Shown here: piece by piece, positions 1 through 8,913 of the stretch | How the letters are laid out: each line of letters starts with the position of its first letter | How positions within the stretch are numbered: the first letter of the stretch is position 1 | Assembly: GCF_014705655.1 (NCBI RefSeq) | Contig: NZ_JACXIY010000010.1 | Span: 124,001-188,000, forward strand | DNA: 64,000 nt | DNA from: Paenibacillus arenilitoris | GTDB taxonomy: Bacteria; Bacillota; Bacilli; Paenibacillales; Paenibacillaceae | Direction of reading: 5' to 3' | Made by a program: the position numbers and the translations under genes | The notes under the pieces: generated by a model | Told to the model about the DNA's origin: nothing | Seen by the model: the letters and a program-made list of their open reading frames with translations, nothing else | Database searches by the model: none

Positions 1-2
1 TA

Positions 3-1514
3 GAATTCGGCGCAGTCGGCGACGGCGCAACGATGAATACCGAAGCGGTTAACCGGGCGATCGAAACCTGCTCCTCCGAGGGCGGAGGAACGGTCGTTAT
101 TCCTCCGGGCATTTGGCTTACCGGACCGATTCGGCTGCAAAGCGGCGTCAACCTGCATGCGCAGCAGGGAGCGCTTGTGCTGTTCAGCCGCAATTTCGAC
201 GATTATCCGCTTATTCCCACCAGCTACGAAGGCATTCGAACGGTACGCTGCATGTCGAACCTCTATGGGGAGAACCTGACCGATGTCGCCATTACGGGCG
301 AAGGGATCTTCGACGGCTCCGGCGATGCTTGGCGGCCGGTCAAACGAATGAAGATGACGGAGCACCAGTGGAAGGCGTTAACGTCCTCCGGCGGCGTAAC
401 CGATCCGACGGGCCGGATGTGGTGGCCGACGGAGAAGGCTATGCAAGGGGCCTCGACCGCCAAGCGCTTGCTTGCCGAAGGAGAGCGGCGGACGGAAGCC
501 TTCGAGGAGGCGCGCGACTTTTTGCGGCCGGCGCTGCTGCAGCTGGACCGGTGCACGCGCGTGCTGCTGGACGGACCGACCTTTCAAAACTCGCCAAGCT
601 GGTGCCTGCATCCATGGCTTTGCGAGCATGTGACCGTTCGGAACGTGCATGTGAAAAATCCATGGTACTCGCAAAACGGAGACGGGCTCGATCTGGATTC
701 CTGCCGCTATGTCGACGTATCGGATTCGCGGTTCGACGTGGGCGACGACGCCATCTGCATCAAATCGGGCAAGGATGCGGACGGGCGGGAGCTTGGCGTG
801 CCGTGCCAGGATATCGTCATCCGCGGCTGCGTCGTTTATCACGGTCACGGCGGCTTCGTCATCGGCAGCGAAATGTCCGGCGGCGTACGGAATGTCAGCA
901 TCTCGGACTGCTTGTTCATTGGAACCGATTCGGGCCTCCGCTTCAAAAGCGCAAGAGGACGAGGGGGCGTCGTGGAGAAAATCCGGATCCGCAACATCCG
1001 GATGACCGGCATTCCGAAGGCCGCGATCACGTTCAGCATGTTCTACGGCCACGGAGGCGCAGATCGGCCGGCCGCGGAGGAGGTATCTGCCAAGACGCCC
1101 GCCTTCCGCGATTTTCAGATCGAGCATATAAGGTGTATCGGCGCCCATCGAGCGATCGAGCTGAAAGGGCTTCCGGAGATGCCCGTCGAGAACATCCGTT
1201 TCGAGCATATCGACATCAAGGCCACGAAAGGCATCTCGCTGGAAAATGCGCGGGACGTTCGCTTCGCGGACGTATCCGTCACCCCGATGGAGGGGCCGCT
1301 GTTCTCCTTGCAGGCATGCTCGGACATCCGGATCGAGCGGACGAAACGCCCCGCTGCCGGCCAATTGTATATGGAGGCCGGCGGAGCGGAGACGTCCGGC
1401 ATCGAGATTCGCGGTATCGCGGGGGAGGCGTACGAAGTAAATGGCGCGCGGGAAACGGACGCCTCGCAAATTCGAATATACCCGGAAGAGGCTCGGGAAA
1501 GCCATGACGATTAA
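3..1514 (+). CDS. GH28 polygalacturonase-like hydrolase, 5' end outside window
   Basis: Pectin-type glycoside hydrolase with a right-handed beta-helix; the family hydrolyses galacturonic-acid linkages in pectin or its oligosaccharides. The reading frame is open to the window edge and encodes the family's N-terminal FGAVGDG motif before the first ATG (33), so the real start lies upstream and ATG 33 is internal. Catalytic-type motifs appear in the right order: NGDGLDLD, GDDAICIKSG, GHGGFVIGSE and the substrate-contact GLRFKS. No signal peptide can be judged. The 3' end overlaps the start of the broken rhamnosidase by 11 nt, which implies they were once co-translated. Family confident; exact substrate (homogalacturonan or rhamnogalacturonan oligomers) is inferred from neighbours. 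Confidence 0.9.
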   Translation, partial: EFGAVGDGATMNTEAVNRAIETCSSEGGGTVVIPPGIWLTGPIRLQSGVNLHAQQGALVLFSRNFDDYPLIPTSYEGIRTVRCMSNLYGENLTDVAITGEGIFDGSGDAWRPVKRMKMTEHQWKALTSSGGVTDPTGRMWWPTEKAMQGASTAKRLLAEGERRTEAFEEARDFLRPALLQLDRCTRVLLDGPTFQNSPSWCLHPWLCEHVTVRNVHVKNPWYSQNGDGLDLDSCRYVDVSDSRFDVGDDAICIKSGKDADGRELGVPCQDIVIRGCVVYHGHGGFVIGSEMSGGVRNVSISDCLFIGTDSGLRFKSARGRGGVVEKIRIRNIRMTGIPKAAITFSMFYGHGGADRPAAEEVSAKTPAFRDFQIEHIRCIGAHRAIELKGLPEMPVENIRFEHIDIKATKGISLENARDVRFADVSVTPMEGPLFSLQACSDIRIERTKRPAAGQLYMEAGGAETSGIEIRGIAGEAYEVNGARETDASQIRIYPEEARESHDD

Positions 1515-2120
1515 GATCGGCAGCTTGTTGACGGAATATGCGGATGCTCCGCTCGGGATCGATACGCGCCGTCCCCGGCTGAGCTGGAAGCTCGAGTATG
1601 AGGAACGCGGACAGCTTCAAACCGCCTACAGGGTGCTTGTCGCCGCAAACCCGCGCGAGCTGGAACAGGATAAGGGAGACATGTGGGACAGCGGGCGAAT
1701 CGAGTCCGGCCAATCCGTACATGTTCATTATGAAGGAAGCCCGCTTGCATCCGGTGCGCACTATTATTGGAAAGTACGCGTGTGGGATAAGCAGAATGTT
1801 CCCTCCGAATGGAGCCGGGCGTCCTCGTGGTCCATGGGGCCGCTCGATCAAGCCGATTGGTTGGCGAAGTGGATCGGCTTGGAGGTGCCGCATTCCGACG
1901 AATACCGTCCCGTCGCCTATTTGCGTAAACCATTGGATATCGGCAAGCCCGTCAAGCGGGCCATCGTACATGCCACGGCCCTGGGCTTATACAGGCTGTT
2001 TATCGGCGGCCGCTGCAGGTCCGCATTCCGGTCAATACGACCGCTTCCGTTCGTCTCCCGGGGGCTGAGGGCCCGGTGGAAATCGGCGCCGGGGCTTACG
2101 AATTCAAGACCATGTTATAG
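1504..2120 (+). pseudogene. Alpha-L-rhamnosidase (GH78) remnant with large internal deletion
   Basis: The first ~170 codons from ATG 1504 match the N-terminal region of the intact GH78 gene at 8914 (shared segments RPRLSWKLE, TAYRVLVAA, YYWKVRVWD, ATALGLY). At about 2010 the similarity stops. From 2016, in a different frame, comes a typical rhamnosidase C-terminus (VRIPVNTTASVRLPG, then GAYEF) ending at TAG 2118-2120, matching the end of the 8914 protein (VEVPANAGATVHVPG). About 660 codons, including the whole catalytic barrel, are missing, and the junction shifts the frame. The original frame reads on to 2157 as nonsense. The start still overlaps the GH28 stop. Deletion is seen by comparison; when it happened, or whether it is an assembly artefact, is unknown. 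Confidence 0.88.
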
Positions 2121-2170
2121 AGGAATGATTCGCCGAATATCGGCGTTGATGACATAAAGGAGAGTGGGAT

Positions 2171-3256
2171 TTGGTGGAACGTTTTAACGGAACAATTGCC
2201 GCATCGGAGAATGATCCGGAAGTAACGGAAGGTTTTATTCCGATTAAATACGAGCAGGACAGCCATTCGGCCAATTTGGTTGCGCTGGACAACGGGGATT
2301 TGCTATGCGTCTGGTTCAACGGGAGCGGCGAAGGAAATCCGGATACGAACGTCGTGATGTCGAGACTGCCGGCAGGATCGGAGCAATGGTCCGAACCGGT
2401 CCTGCTTGCCGACGATCCGGAGCGCTCCGAGCAAAATCCCGTCCTGTTTCAGGAGCCGGGCGGCGGGAAGCTATGGCTGCTTCACACGTCCAACGAGCCG
2501 CATAATCAACAAACGTCCCGGGTGGTGCGCCGCATTTCGGAGGATCGGGGACATACGTGGGGGGCTCCGGAGGTTCTATTCGATGGCCCCGGCATTTTTC
2601 TCCGTCATCCGATTGTCGTGGCGCAGAACGGGGATTGGCTGCTTCCGGTATACTACTGCAAGCCGGGCGGGCATTACAGCGCCGTCCAGATCAGCACGGA
2701 TAACGGACGCACATGGGAAGAGCATGAAGTGCCGGAAAGCTTGCACCGCGTTCAAATGAATATCGTCAAGCGGAGCGACGGAACGCTCCTGGCCATGTAC
2801 CGCAGCCGCCAGGCCGACCGAATCTATACGAGCGAATCCTCGGATAACGGCCGGAGCTGGACGGTTCCCGAGAAGAGCGCATTGCCGAACAACAATTCGT
2901 CCACGCAGGCGACGGAGCTCGGGAACGGCCGTCTGGCGCTTATTTTCAATAACGCTACCATTGAAAGGGACCAGTTCCGTTGGGTGAAGAAGGGAGACGG
3001 CTTCCGCCGCAAAACGCTTCGAACGCCGCTTACGCTCGCGATTTCGGAGGATGAAGGGAAGACGTGGCCGATTATTCGCAACGTCCAAACCGCGGATTTG
3101 GAGTATAAGGAACGCGAGGTCGGCTACTCTTATCCGTCGATCATTGCAACCGGCGACGGGAAGCTTCATATCGCGTTCTCCTATTTGCGCAAGGCGATCA
3201 AATACGTCCGCGTCGACGCGGAATGGGCGGAGAAGCACAGCTTCGTCGGCCTGTAA
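2171..3256 (+). CDS. Sialidase-like BNR/Asp-box protein
   Basis: Predicted six-bladed beta-propeller of the sialidase (BNR_2) superfamily, 361 aa. Four Asp-boxes are visible: SEDRGHTWG, STDNGRTWE, SSDNGRSWT and SEDEGKTWP. An early SHSAN segment and RHPI segment also resemble this group. The start is TTG 2171, chosen because GGAG at 2159-2162 sits 8 nt upstream. No signal peptide, so it is probably cytoplasmic. Members beside pectin genes often act on plant oligosaccharides rather than sialic acid, and the chemistry here is unproven. It follows the broken rhamnosidase and ends before a strong terminator, so it was probably the last gene of the GH28 operon. Confidence 0.8.
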   Translation: MVERFNGTIAASENDPEVTEGFIPIKYEQDSHSANLVALDNGDLLCVWFNGSGEGNPDTNVVMSRLPAGSEQWSEPVLLADDPERSEQNPVLFQEPGGGKLWLLHTSNEPHNQQTSRVVRRISEDRGHTWGAPEVLFDGPGIFLRHPIVVAQNGDWLLPVYYCKPGGHYSAVQISTDNGRTWEEHEVPESLHRVQMNIVKRSDGTLLAMYRSRQADRIYTSESSDNGRSWTVPEKSALPNNNSSTQATELGNGRLALIFNNATIERDQFRWVKKGDGFRRKTLRTPLTLAISEDEGKTWPIIRNVQTADLEYKEREVGYSYPSIIATGDGKLHIAFSYLRKAIKYVRVDAEWAEKHSFVGL

Positions 3257-3271
3257 TTCGTCGCAAGTTGC

Positions 3272-3309
3272 AAAAAGGCTGCCGGACCTCGAAGTCCGGC
3301 AGCCTTTTT
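3272..3309. terminator. Strong bidirectional intrinsic terminator
   Basis: A-tract, 11-bp GC-rich stem (GGCTGCCGGAC paired with GTCCGGCAGCC), 6-nt loop and T-tract. It ends the GH28/Asp-box operon. Its symmetry lets it also serve the converging AraC gene. Confidence 0.93.
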
Positions 3310-3406
3310 GCTCCGCGGGTCTCGGTGCTTAAGGTGTAACGGAGCGTCTCTCGTGTCCGTTACACAATCGCGTCATCGGCCGTTTACGCTTGATGCCGCT
3401 GCGATT

Positions 3407-4378
3407 TTACACCGGATAAGCGGTAAATTCGTCCGACTGATGCGATTTGCGGTATTGCTGCGGCGTCATGCCGGTTTTTTTCAGAAACAGCGTGTAGAAG
3501 AACTTCATATCTTTGTAGCCGATCCGGTTGGCGATGTGATTGACGCATTGGTCGGATGTTTTCAAGAGCGCGCAGCATCGATCGATCCGCATATTTTGCA
3601 AATATTGGGTAAACGTGAGGCCGGTCTGCCTTTTGAAGGAGCGGTGAAAATGGCTTTCGCTCATAAACGCATGGGCCGCAAGCTGCTTCACCGTAATGTT
3701 CTCCGCATAATGCTCCTGAATGAAGCGCAAAGCTTCGCCGAGCCTATCGGACGGCTTGCCTCTCCCGCCGTTCGCGCCGGCCGATTCCGGCTCGTTCCGG
3801 AGGCGGTTGACGATCAAGAGCACCTGGATGAGGATCGCCGACAGAACCGTTTCGTAGCCTTCGTATTTTTGGCGGAATTCCCGATGCATCGTCGTGATCA
3901 AGGGCTGCAGCCTCTCATGCCTGTCGAAGACGTGGAGGTACGGAACGTCCGGATTCAGCTGGTTGAAAACGACGAGATCGATGTCGGTACCGGCCATGAA
4001 CAGATGCTTCCAATTCTCGAACGACGCGTGTCGGAACAGACAGTTGTAGACGATAAGCTTGGCGCTTTGGTTCGGCGACGACGGCCTGAAGACATGGGAG
4101 GTTCCGACGGGAATAATGAACAGATCGCCGGTTTTAACCGGGATGGTCCGATCGGCGATATAATGGTAACCGTTTCCTTCCGCCACGTAGTTCACTTCGA
4201 TAAAATCATGGCTGTGCTCGCAAATTGTAAACGCTTCCGTAACGCGGTTTACATAAATGCCCGCCCCTCCTTTGAAGAACCGATCCCCCTTATAATGACG
4301 GGTCCGCGCAATCATATCCCTCACCCTCTTCCGATCGATGGCCGAGTAGAGCTGGCGTTTTTTCATTGTAGGTCGCAT
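3407..4378 (-). CDS. AraC-family regulator with N-terminal cupin
   Basis: 323 aa. The N-terminal half has a cupin-type sugar-sensing fold (HSHDFIEVNYVAEGNGYH, then VKTGDLFIIPVGTSH). The last ~100 residues hold two helix-turn-helix motifs of AraC/XylS type (ITVKQLAAHAFMSESHFHRSFKRQ and the second unit ending MTPQQYRK). No membrane segment, so a soluble sugar-responsive regulator. It is divergent from the four-gene hydrolase cluster at 4558 and very probably controls it; a 22-bp-period direct repeat sits at that promoter's -35. The first ATG (4378) has no clear ribosome site; ATG 4315, behind GAGGG, is an in-frame alternative. Confidence 0.9.
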   Translation of the reverse strand: MRPTMKKRQLYSAIDRKRVRDMIARTRHYKGDRFFKGGAGIYVNRVTEAFTICEHSHDFIEVNYVAEGNGYHYIADRTIPVKTGDLFIIPVGTSHVFRPSSPNQSAKLIVYNCLFRHASFENWKHLFMAGTDIDLVVFNQLNPDVPYLHVFDRHERLQPLITTMHREFRQKYEGYETVLSAILIQVLLIVNRLRNEPESAGANGGRGKPSDRLGEALRFIQEHYAENITVKQLAAHAFMSESHFHRSFKRQTGLTFTQYLQNMRIDRCCALLKTSDQCVNHIANRIGYKDMKFFYTLFLKKTGMTPQQYRKSHQSDEFTAYPV

Positions 4379-4442
4379 TTATAGGTAATTCAAGTCCTGA
4401 AATTGGAAAAAAGGACCGAAACATGCGGTTTGAGGCGCATTT

Positions 4443-4498
4443 CACCTATAGAATCAACCTAGAACGCCTATAGAAGGCAACTATCCGCAACGTATAAT
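4443..4498 (+). promoter_or_regulatory. Promoter with AraC-type direct-repeat operator
   Basis: Two copies of C(A/G)CCTATAGAA lie at 4443-4453 and 4465-4475, exactly 22 bp apart (about two helix turns), ending 17 bp before a perfect TATAAT at 4493-4498. They cover the -35 region, where no TTGACA is present, as expected for an activator-dependent AraC promoter. A related inverted segment (TATAGG) lies at 4380-4385 near the regulator's own start. Binding by the adjacent AraC protein is inferred. Confidence 0.6.
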
Positions 4499-4557
4499 GA
4501 GTGTAATCATGGCTTAGATCCATCGAACAAAGTTGCCGTAAGACAAGGAGGACGCCA

Positions 4558-6654
4558 ATGACGCTCCACACGATCCAAAGCCCGAATGGGAGTAAAATGG
4601 CCGATTGCACCGAAACGCCGGAAGGCATCCGGCTTATGCTGCGGGAGAGGGGGAATGCTTCGCCGTACTTTTCCGGATCGCTCGACCGGATGCTGATCGC
4701 CTCGCTCGGAAAGCCGTGGAACGACGAGCCGGTGCGGCTGCTGAAGCCCCGGGTCGACTCCGATGCCTCGGCGATTCGCCTTAGCGGCATTATTTCGCAG
4801 TTCGCCGTCGCGATCGAGCTCGCTTTCGATCAGCATCATCTGCTGCATCTCAAAGCGGACTGGACCAATTCCAGCGGGGAGCCGCTGGCCGACGCTTCCG
4901 TCGGTCTCGTATTCGAGCTGGGGGCCAGGAGCGGGGAGAAGCTGACGATCCCCCATATGCTCTATAACAACAATCCGTCCTCCGATCCCGAGAGGGTCGT
5001 CCCGAAGCTCGGCGCTAACGAAGGCTTCGTCTGCGAAGAGCACCGGCTGCCGATCCCGTGCGTCAACGCGGAGTGGACGGACGGGGAAGGGGCCGGCTTC
5101 CTATCGTTATTTTCCGTTCCGGCCTTCACGGAGACGGAGGACGGGTCCGTCCATTACGGGGCGCTCGGCGTGCTTCGGAGGAACGGCGGCTCAACGCTCG
5201 CCGCCACCAGCGGCACCGTGGTCTTCAACGGACAGAAGGATATTTATTACGTAGGCAAGAGCAAAACCGCGCCTTATTCCGGCGGATATTTGAACTTCGA
5301 TGCGGGCCGCACGCTCTCCAAACGTTACGCGCTCGATTGGGGGAGGCTCGCAAGACCCGGTTGGGGGTTTCGCGAGATCGTCCGCAAGGGCTGGCGGCTG
5401 TTCGAGCCGGCGGGAGCGAAGCCTTGGACGATGGACGATATCGTCCGGTTGAAAACGAACGCGATGGACGACCGTTGGCGCGGCTCGGACGGCGCGGCCG
5501 GGTATGTCAAATTTAACGATTCGAACGCGTTCGGCAAATTAAACCGTTTGCCGTTCCATTTTCTGTACGGCTGGACGGGGCAGTGCTTGAAGCTGGCCTG
5601 GTGCGATGCGCGGATCGGGTTCGATTCGCGGGACGAGGAACGCATTTCCCGGTGCGAGCGGGCCGTCGGCTTTTATTTGAATGGAAGCGCTACCGGCGTT
5701 CCCGGACTGCGCAGCTGTTCCTATGAGCTGGAAAGCCGCACTTGGGGATATTTTACGATGAATGGAGAGCCGGCGGTTTCCAGCCGCGCCTACGGGGAGA
5801 CGGTTTCGGATTTGGCCGATATTATCGGGCTGTTTCGGGAGGAGGGCCGGGCGGTTCCGGAGGAATGGCCGAATGCGCTTCGCGAAGCCGCCGATTTCTT
5901 TATGGACGCGACGCTTCCCTCCGGCATTTATCCGATGGGCTGGCGGAAGGACGGTTCGCCGAGCGACGAGATGGCGACCGCCGCCGGCATCCCGTGCGTC
6001 ATCGCGGCAGCCAAAGCCTATAAGGCGACCGGCGAGAGGAAGTATCTGGCGCACGCCGAGGCGGTGCTGGAGCGTTATTACGAGCTGCACGCCCGCAATT
6101 TCGAACGGCCCTTCGCCCGTTCGACGCTGGATGCCCGGTGCGAGGACAAAGAGGCCGGCATGTATTACTTTCTGGCCGCCTACGAGCTGTTCGTCCAGAC
6201 CGGCGACGGCAAATACGGAGAATGGGCGGAGGTTGCGGCGGATTGGCTGCTCACGTACGTGTTCGTATGGAATCCCGAGTACGACAGGGACGCTCCGCTC
6301 CGCCGCCGCCATTTCAACGCCGTCGGCTGGCCGGGCGTCAGCGTCCAGAACCATCATTTGGACGTGTTCTTCCCCTGCTACGAATTTTGGCGGTTCGGTC
6401 AATTGACCGGAAAAACGGAGTATGCGGCGATCGGCAGGCTCATGGCCGAAGCGATGGGGCAAGGCATATGCGGGGGTCCCGGGGAATGGGGATTTACCGT
6501 CGTCGGGGAACAAGGGGAAGGATTTTACCAGACGCACTATCACGAACGGGGGAACAGCAACGTATGGAATCCTTCCTGGGTTATCGCGCTCGTCCTGTCG
6601 AACGCGCTGCGTTTGAGGGGCGGGAATGAAACGAACGAACGGGGAGGAGATTGA
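4558..6654 (+). CDS. Unclassified protein, probable six-hairpin (alpha/alpha-toroid) glycosidase
   Basis: 698 aa, no signal peptide. I do not recognise a named family. Residues ~1-270 look beta-rich. From ~300 onward there are repeated helical pairs with aromatic/acidic turns typical of six-hairpin glycosidases (WADFF-like and AYKATGERKYLAHAEAVLERYYELH, then DGKYGEWAEVAADWLL). Conserved-looking acidic clusters are STLDARCEDKEAGMYY and the C-terminal YHERGNSNVWNPSW. RBS AAGGAGG precedes ATG 4558. First gene of a tight four-gene operon with GH95-like, GH78 and another unassigned hydrolase, so action on a rhamnose- or fucose/galactose-containing oligosaccharide is likely. No function is claimed. 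Confidence 0.7.
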   Translation: MTLHTIQSPNGSKMADCTETPEGIRLMLRERGNASPYFSGSLDRMLIASLGKPWNDEPVRLLKPRVDSDASAIRLSGIISQFAVAIELAFDQHHLLHLKADWTNSSGEPLADASVGLVFELGARSGEKLTIPHMLYNNNPSSDPERVVPKLGANEGFVCEEHRLPIPCVNAEWTDGEGAGFLSLFSVPAFTETEDGSVHYGALGVLRRNGGSTLAATSGTVVFNGQKDIYYVGKSKTAPYSGGYLNFDAGRTLSKRYALDWGRLARPGWGFREIVRKGWRLFEPAGAKPWTMDDIVRLKTNAMDDRWRGSDGAAGYVKFNDSNAFGKLNRLPFHFLYGWTGQCLKLAWCDARIGFDSRDEERISRCERAVGFYLNGSATGVPGLRSCSYELESRTWGYFTMNGEPAVSSRAYGETVSDLADIIGLFREEGRAVPEEWPNALREAADFFMDATLPSGIYPMGWRKDGSPSDEMATAAGIPCVIAAAKAYKATGERKYLAHAEAVLERYYELHARNFERPFARSTLDARCEDKEAGMYYFLAAYELFVQTGDGKYGEWAEVAADWLLTYVFVWNPEYDRDAPLRRRHFNAVGWPGVSVQNHHLDVFFPCYEFWRFGQLTGKTEYAAIGRLMAEAMGQGICGGPGEWGFTVVGEQGEGFYQTHYHERGNSNVWNPSWVIALVLSNALRLRGGNETNERGGD

Positions 6655-6658
6655 ACCT

Positions 6659-8896
6659 GTGAAGGCCGTATCGGTAAAACCGGCATACGAGATCCCATGG
6701 ACGCTTGAAACGGGCTATTGTCACGACGGCATGCCGCTGTCGAACGGCGTGTTCGGCGCTCTGGTCTGGTTTCAGGCGCAGACGGTCATGCTCACGATCA
6801 ACAGAGCGGATTACTGGGATCACCGGGGAGGCACGCAGTGGCGCGAAGACTGCACCTACGATCATCTGAAGTCTCTGCTGCAAAGCGGCGATTTCGAAGG
6901 CGCCCGCCGTCTGTATCCGACGATGATCATGAACGGCAAAGAAAAACGGCCGACCCGGCTGGCGATGGGCCGCTTCGATATCAAGCTGAAGCCGGGCGCG
7001 ACGATCGAAGCCGCTTCGCTCCGTCTCGACGAAGGGGAAGCCGTCATCCGCTGCCGAATGGACGGGGAAGAGAGGACGATCCGCGTCAGCGTGGCGATGG
7101 ATGGCCCGGTGCTGCTCGTTTCCGCGGACCGGGAGCTGATGGAAGGGATAGAGGCGAAGCCTGCCTACTCCTTCGAGAAGGCGAAAGCCTACTTTGACGA
7201 TTTCGGCATAGCCGCTCCTAGGTCGGTTAGGCTGCCGGGCGGGGAGGGCTGGGTCCAGGAGCTTCCGGAGGATCCGGCGTGCGCCGTGCTGTATGCGGTG
7301 CCGGAAAGCGGAGTCGCCATTGCGGCGGAATACGGCGAAACGGCGGAGCGCGCGGTTCGGGCGGCGCTTGAACTTCTGGGCGAGGCGGAGACGCTCGGAT
7401 ACGACGGAGCGCTGCATGAAACGAAGAAGCGCTGGCGCGCCTTATGGGAGCAGGCGGCGGACATTTCGCTTCCGGACCGCGAGATCGAGACCATGTACTA
7501 TTTGGGAATCTACCGGATGCTGGGCAGCTCGATGCCGGGTCGAATCGCACCGACGCTCCAGGGGCCATGGGCCGAAGAATACCGCAATCCTCCCTGGAGC
7601 GGCGATTACCATTTTAACATTAACGTCCAGGAATGCTTGTGGCCCGCGTACGGCGCCAATTTGCTGGACTGCCTGAAGCCGCTCTTCGCGATGATCGACG
7701 GCTGGAAGCCGACGCTTGCGCGCAATGCGAAGCGGTTCGTCGGCATCGACGACGGTTATATGCTCGGACATTCCGTCGATGAACGCGGACGCCCCGTAGG
7801 GGGCATGTGGACGGGGACGATCGACCAGGCGAACACCTCGTGGGTCGCCCAGATGATGTGGCAGTACGCCCGTTACGCGGGCGATTCGGACTACCTCGTG
7901 AGCGAAGTGTATCCGTTCATGAGGAAAGCGCTAAACGTCTTCTATGCGATGATGGATAAAGAAGGGGACGAATACGCGCTTCCGGTGTCGGTCTCTCCGG
8001 AATACGGCGGCTCTTCCCCGGACGGACTCGGCCGCAATTCAACCTTTTTCCTCGTCAACGTTCATTTTCTGTGCGAGAAGCTGCTCGAGGTGGAAGCGGA
8101 ATACGGCCTGGACGCGGACTACGCGGCGTTCGTCGCCGATGTTCGGACGAAGCTGCCTCCCTATACGGCCGGACCGAGGCAATACCAGGAGTTCGGCGCA
8201 AAGCCGGGCCTCGAGCTGTATTTGTGGGAAGGCCAGCCGTTGTCCGAATCGCACCGCCATCATTCGCACCTCGCCGGCATTTACCCGTTCGATACGATGG
8301 ACTTGTCGGATCCCGGGCAGCGCGAGATCGTATCCAATACGTACAAGTCCTGGGTCGACAAAGGGATGGGACGATGGGCCGGCTGGTCGATGCCTTGGGC
8401 CTCCATCCTGCATAACCGGCTGGGCCGGGGGGATATGGCGCTGCTGTCGCTCCGCCTGCTGAAGGATGTCTTCATGATGCCGAGCTATGCGACGCGGCAT
8501 AACGCGGGCTACGGCGGCTTCTGCCAATTTAACGGCGGCGACACGATGCAGGCGGAAGCTTCGATCGCTGCGGCCGCAGCCGTGCTGGAAATGTACGTGC
8601 AGTGCGTCCGGGGCTCGATTCGCGTATTCGCGGGACTCGCGGCGCGCTTCAAGGATGCTTCGTTCTCGGGCATCCGCGCGGAAGGCGCGTTTCTCCTGTC
8701 GGGGCTGAAGCGGGACGGCAAAGTCCGATCGGTCACCGTATTCAGCGAACGGGACGAGACGCTGCGCATGGGGAATCCGTTCGGAGGGAAGACGCGCATC
8801 TCCCGGGGCAACGGGATGATCGAGACGTCGGACAGGTTGATCGTGCTTGAGCTTCGCGCCGGCGAAACGGTCGTCTTCGAGCATGCCGGCGAATAG
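6659..8896 (+). CDS. GH95-like glycoside hydrolase (alpha-L-fucosidase/galactosidase type)
   Basis: 745 aa from GTG 6659, chosen because GGGGAGGAG (6641-6649) sits 9 nt upstream; an in-frame ATG at 6626 would overlap the previous gene and lacks a site. The N-terminal PLSNGVFGALVW corresponds to the GH95 PxGNGxLGA signature, then NRADYWDHRG. The catalytic toroid carries HRHHSHLAGIYP and FCQFNGGDTMQAEAS, matching the family's HRHxSHLxGxxP and FQIDGNFG-type motifs but diverged. GH95 members remove alpha-L-fucose or alpha-L-galactose by inversion. No signal peptide; cytoplasmic. Substrate uncertain because of the divergence. Confidence 0.75.
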   Translation: MKAVSVKPAYEIPWTLETGYCHDGMPLSNGVFGALVWFQAQTVMLTINRADYWDHRGGTQWREDCTYDHLKSLLQSGDFEGARRLYPTMIMNGKEKRPTRLAMGRFDIKLKPGATIEAASLRLDEGEAVIRCRMDGEERTIRVSVAMDGPVLLVSADRELMEGIEAKPAYSFEKAKAYFDDFGIAAPRSVRLPGGEGWVQELPEDPACAVLYAVPESGVAIAAEYGETAERAVRAALELLGEAETLGYDGALHETKKRWRALWEQAADISLPDREIETMYYLGIYRMLGSSMPGRIAPTLQGPWAEEYRNPPWSGDYHFNINVQECLWPAYGANLLDCLKPLFAMIDGWKPTLARNAKRFVGIDDGYMLGHSVDERGRPVGGMWTGTIDQANTSWVAQMMWQYARYAGDSDYLVSEVYPFMRKALNVFYAMMDKEGDEYALPVSVSPEYGGSSPDGLGRNSTFFLVNVHFLCEKLLEVEAEYGLDADYAAFVADVRTKLPPYTAGPRQYQEFGAKPGLELYLWEGQPLSESHRHHSHLAGIYPFDTMDLSDPGQREIVSNTYKSWVDKGMGRWAGWSMPWASILHNRLGRGDMALLSLRLLKDVFMMPSYATRHNAGYGGFCQFNGGDTMQAEASIAAAAAVLEMYVQCVRGSIRVFAGLAARFKDASFSGIRAEGAFLLSGLKRDGKVRSVTVFSERDETLRMGNPFGGKTRISRGNGMIETSDRLIVLELRAGETVVFEHAGE

Positions 8897-8913
8897 GAAG
8901 GAGGATGACGAAT

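Noticed and set aside
2012-2018. Adjacent NotI- and PstI-like restriction sites at the rhamnosidase junction as evidence of cloning
   Set aside because: Such GC-rich sites occur naturally at this base composition; no vector sequence is present nearby.
4385-4406. Ninth palindrome unit (TTCA-N5-TGAA core) near the AraC gene at 3407
   Set aside because: Only the inner four bases on each side match; outer arms differ and it is single, so it may be chance.
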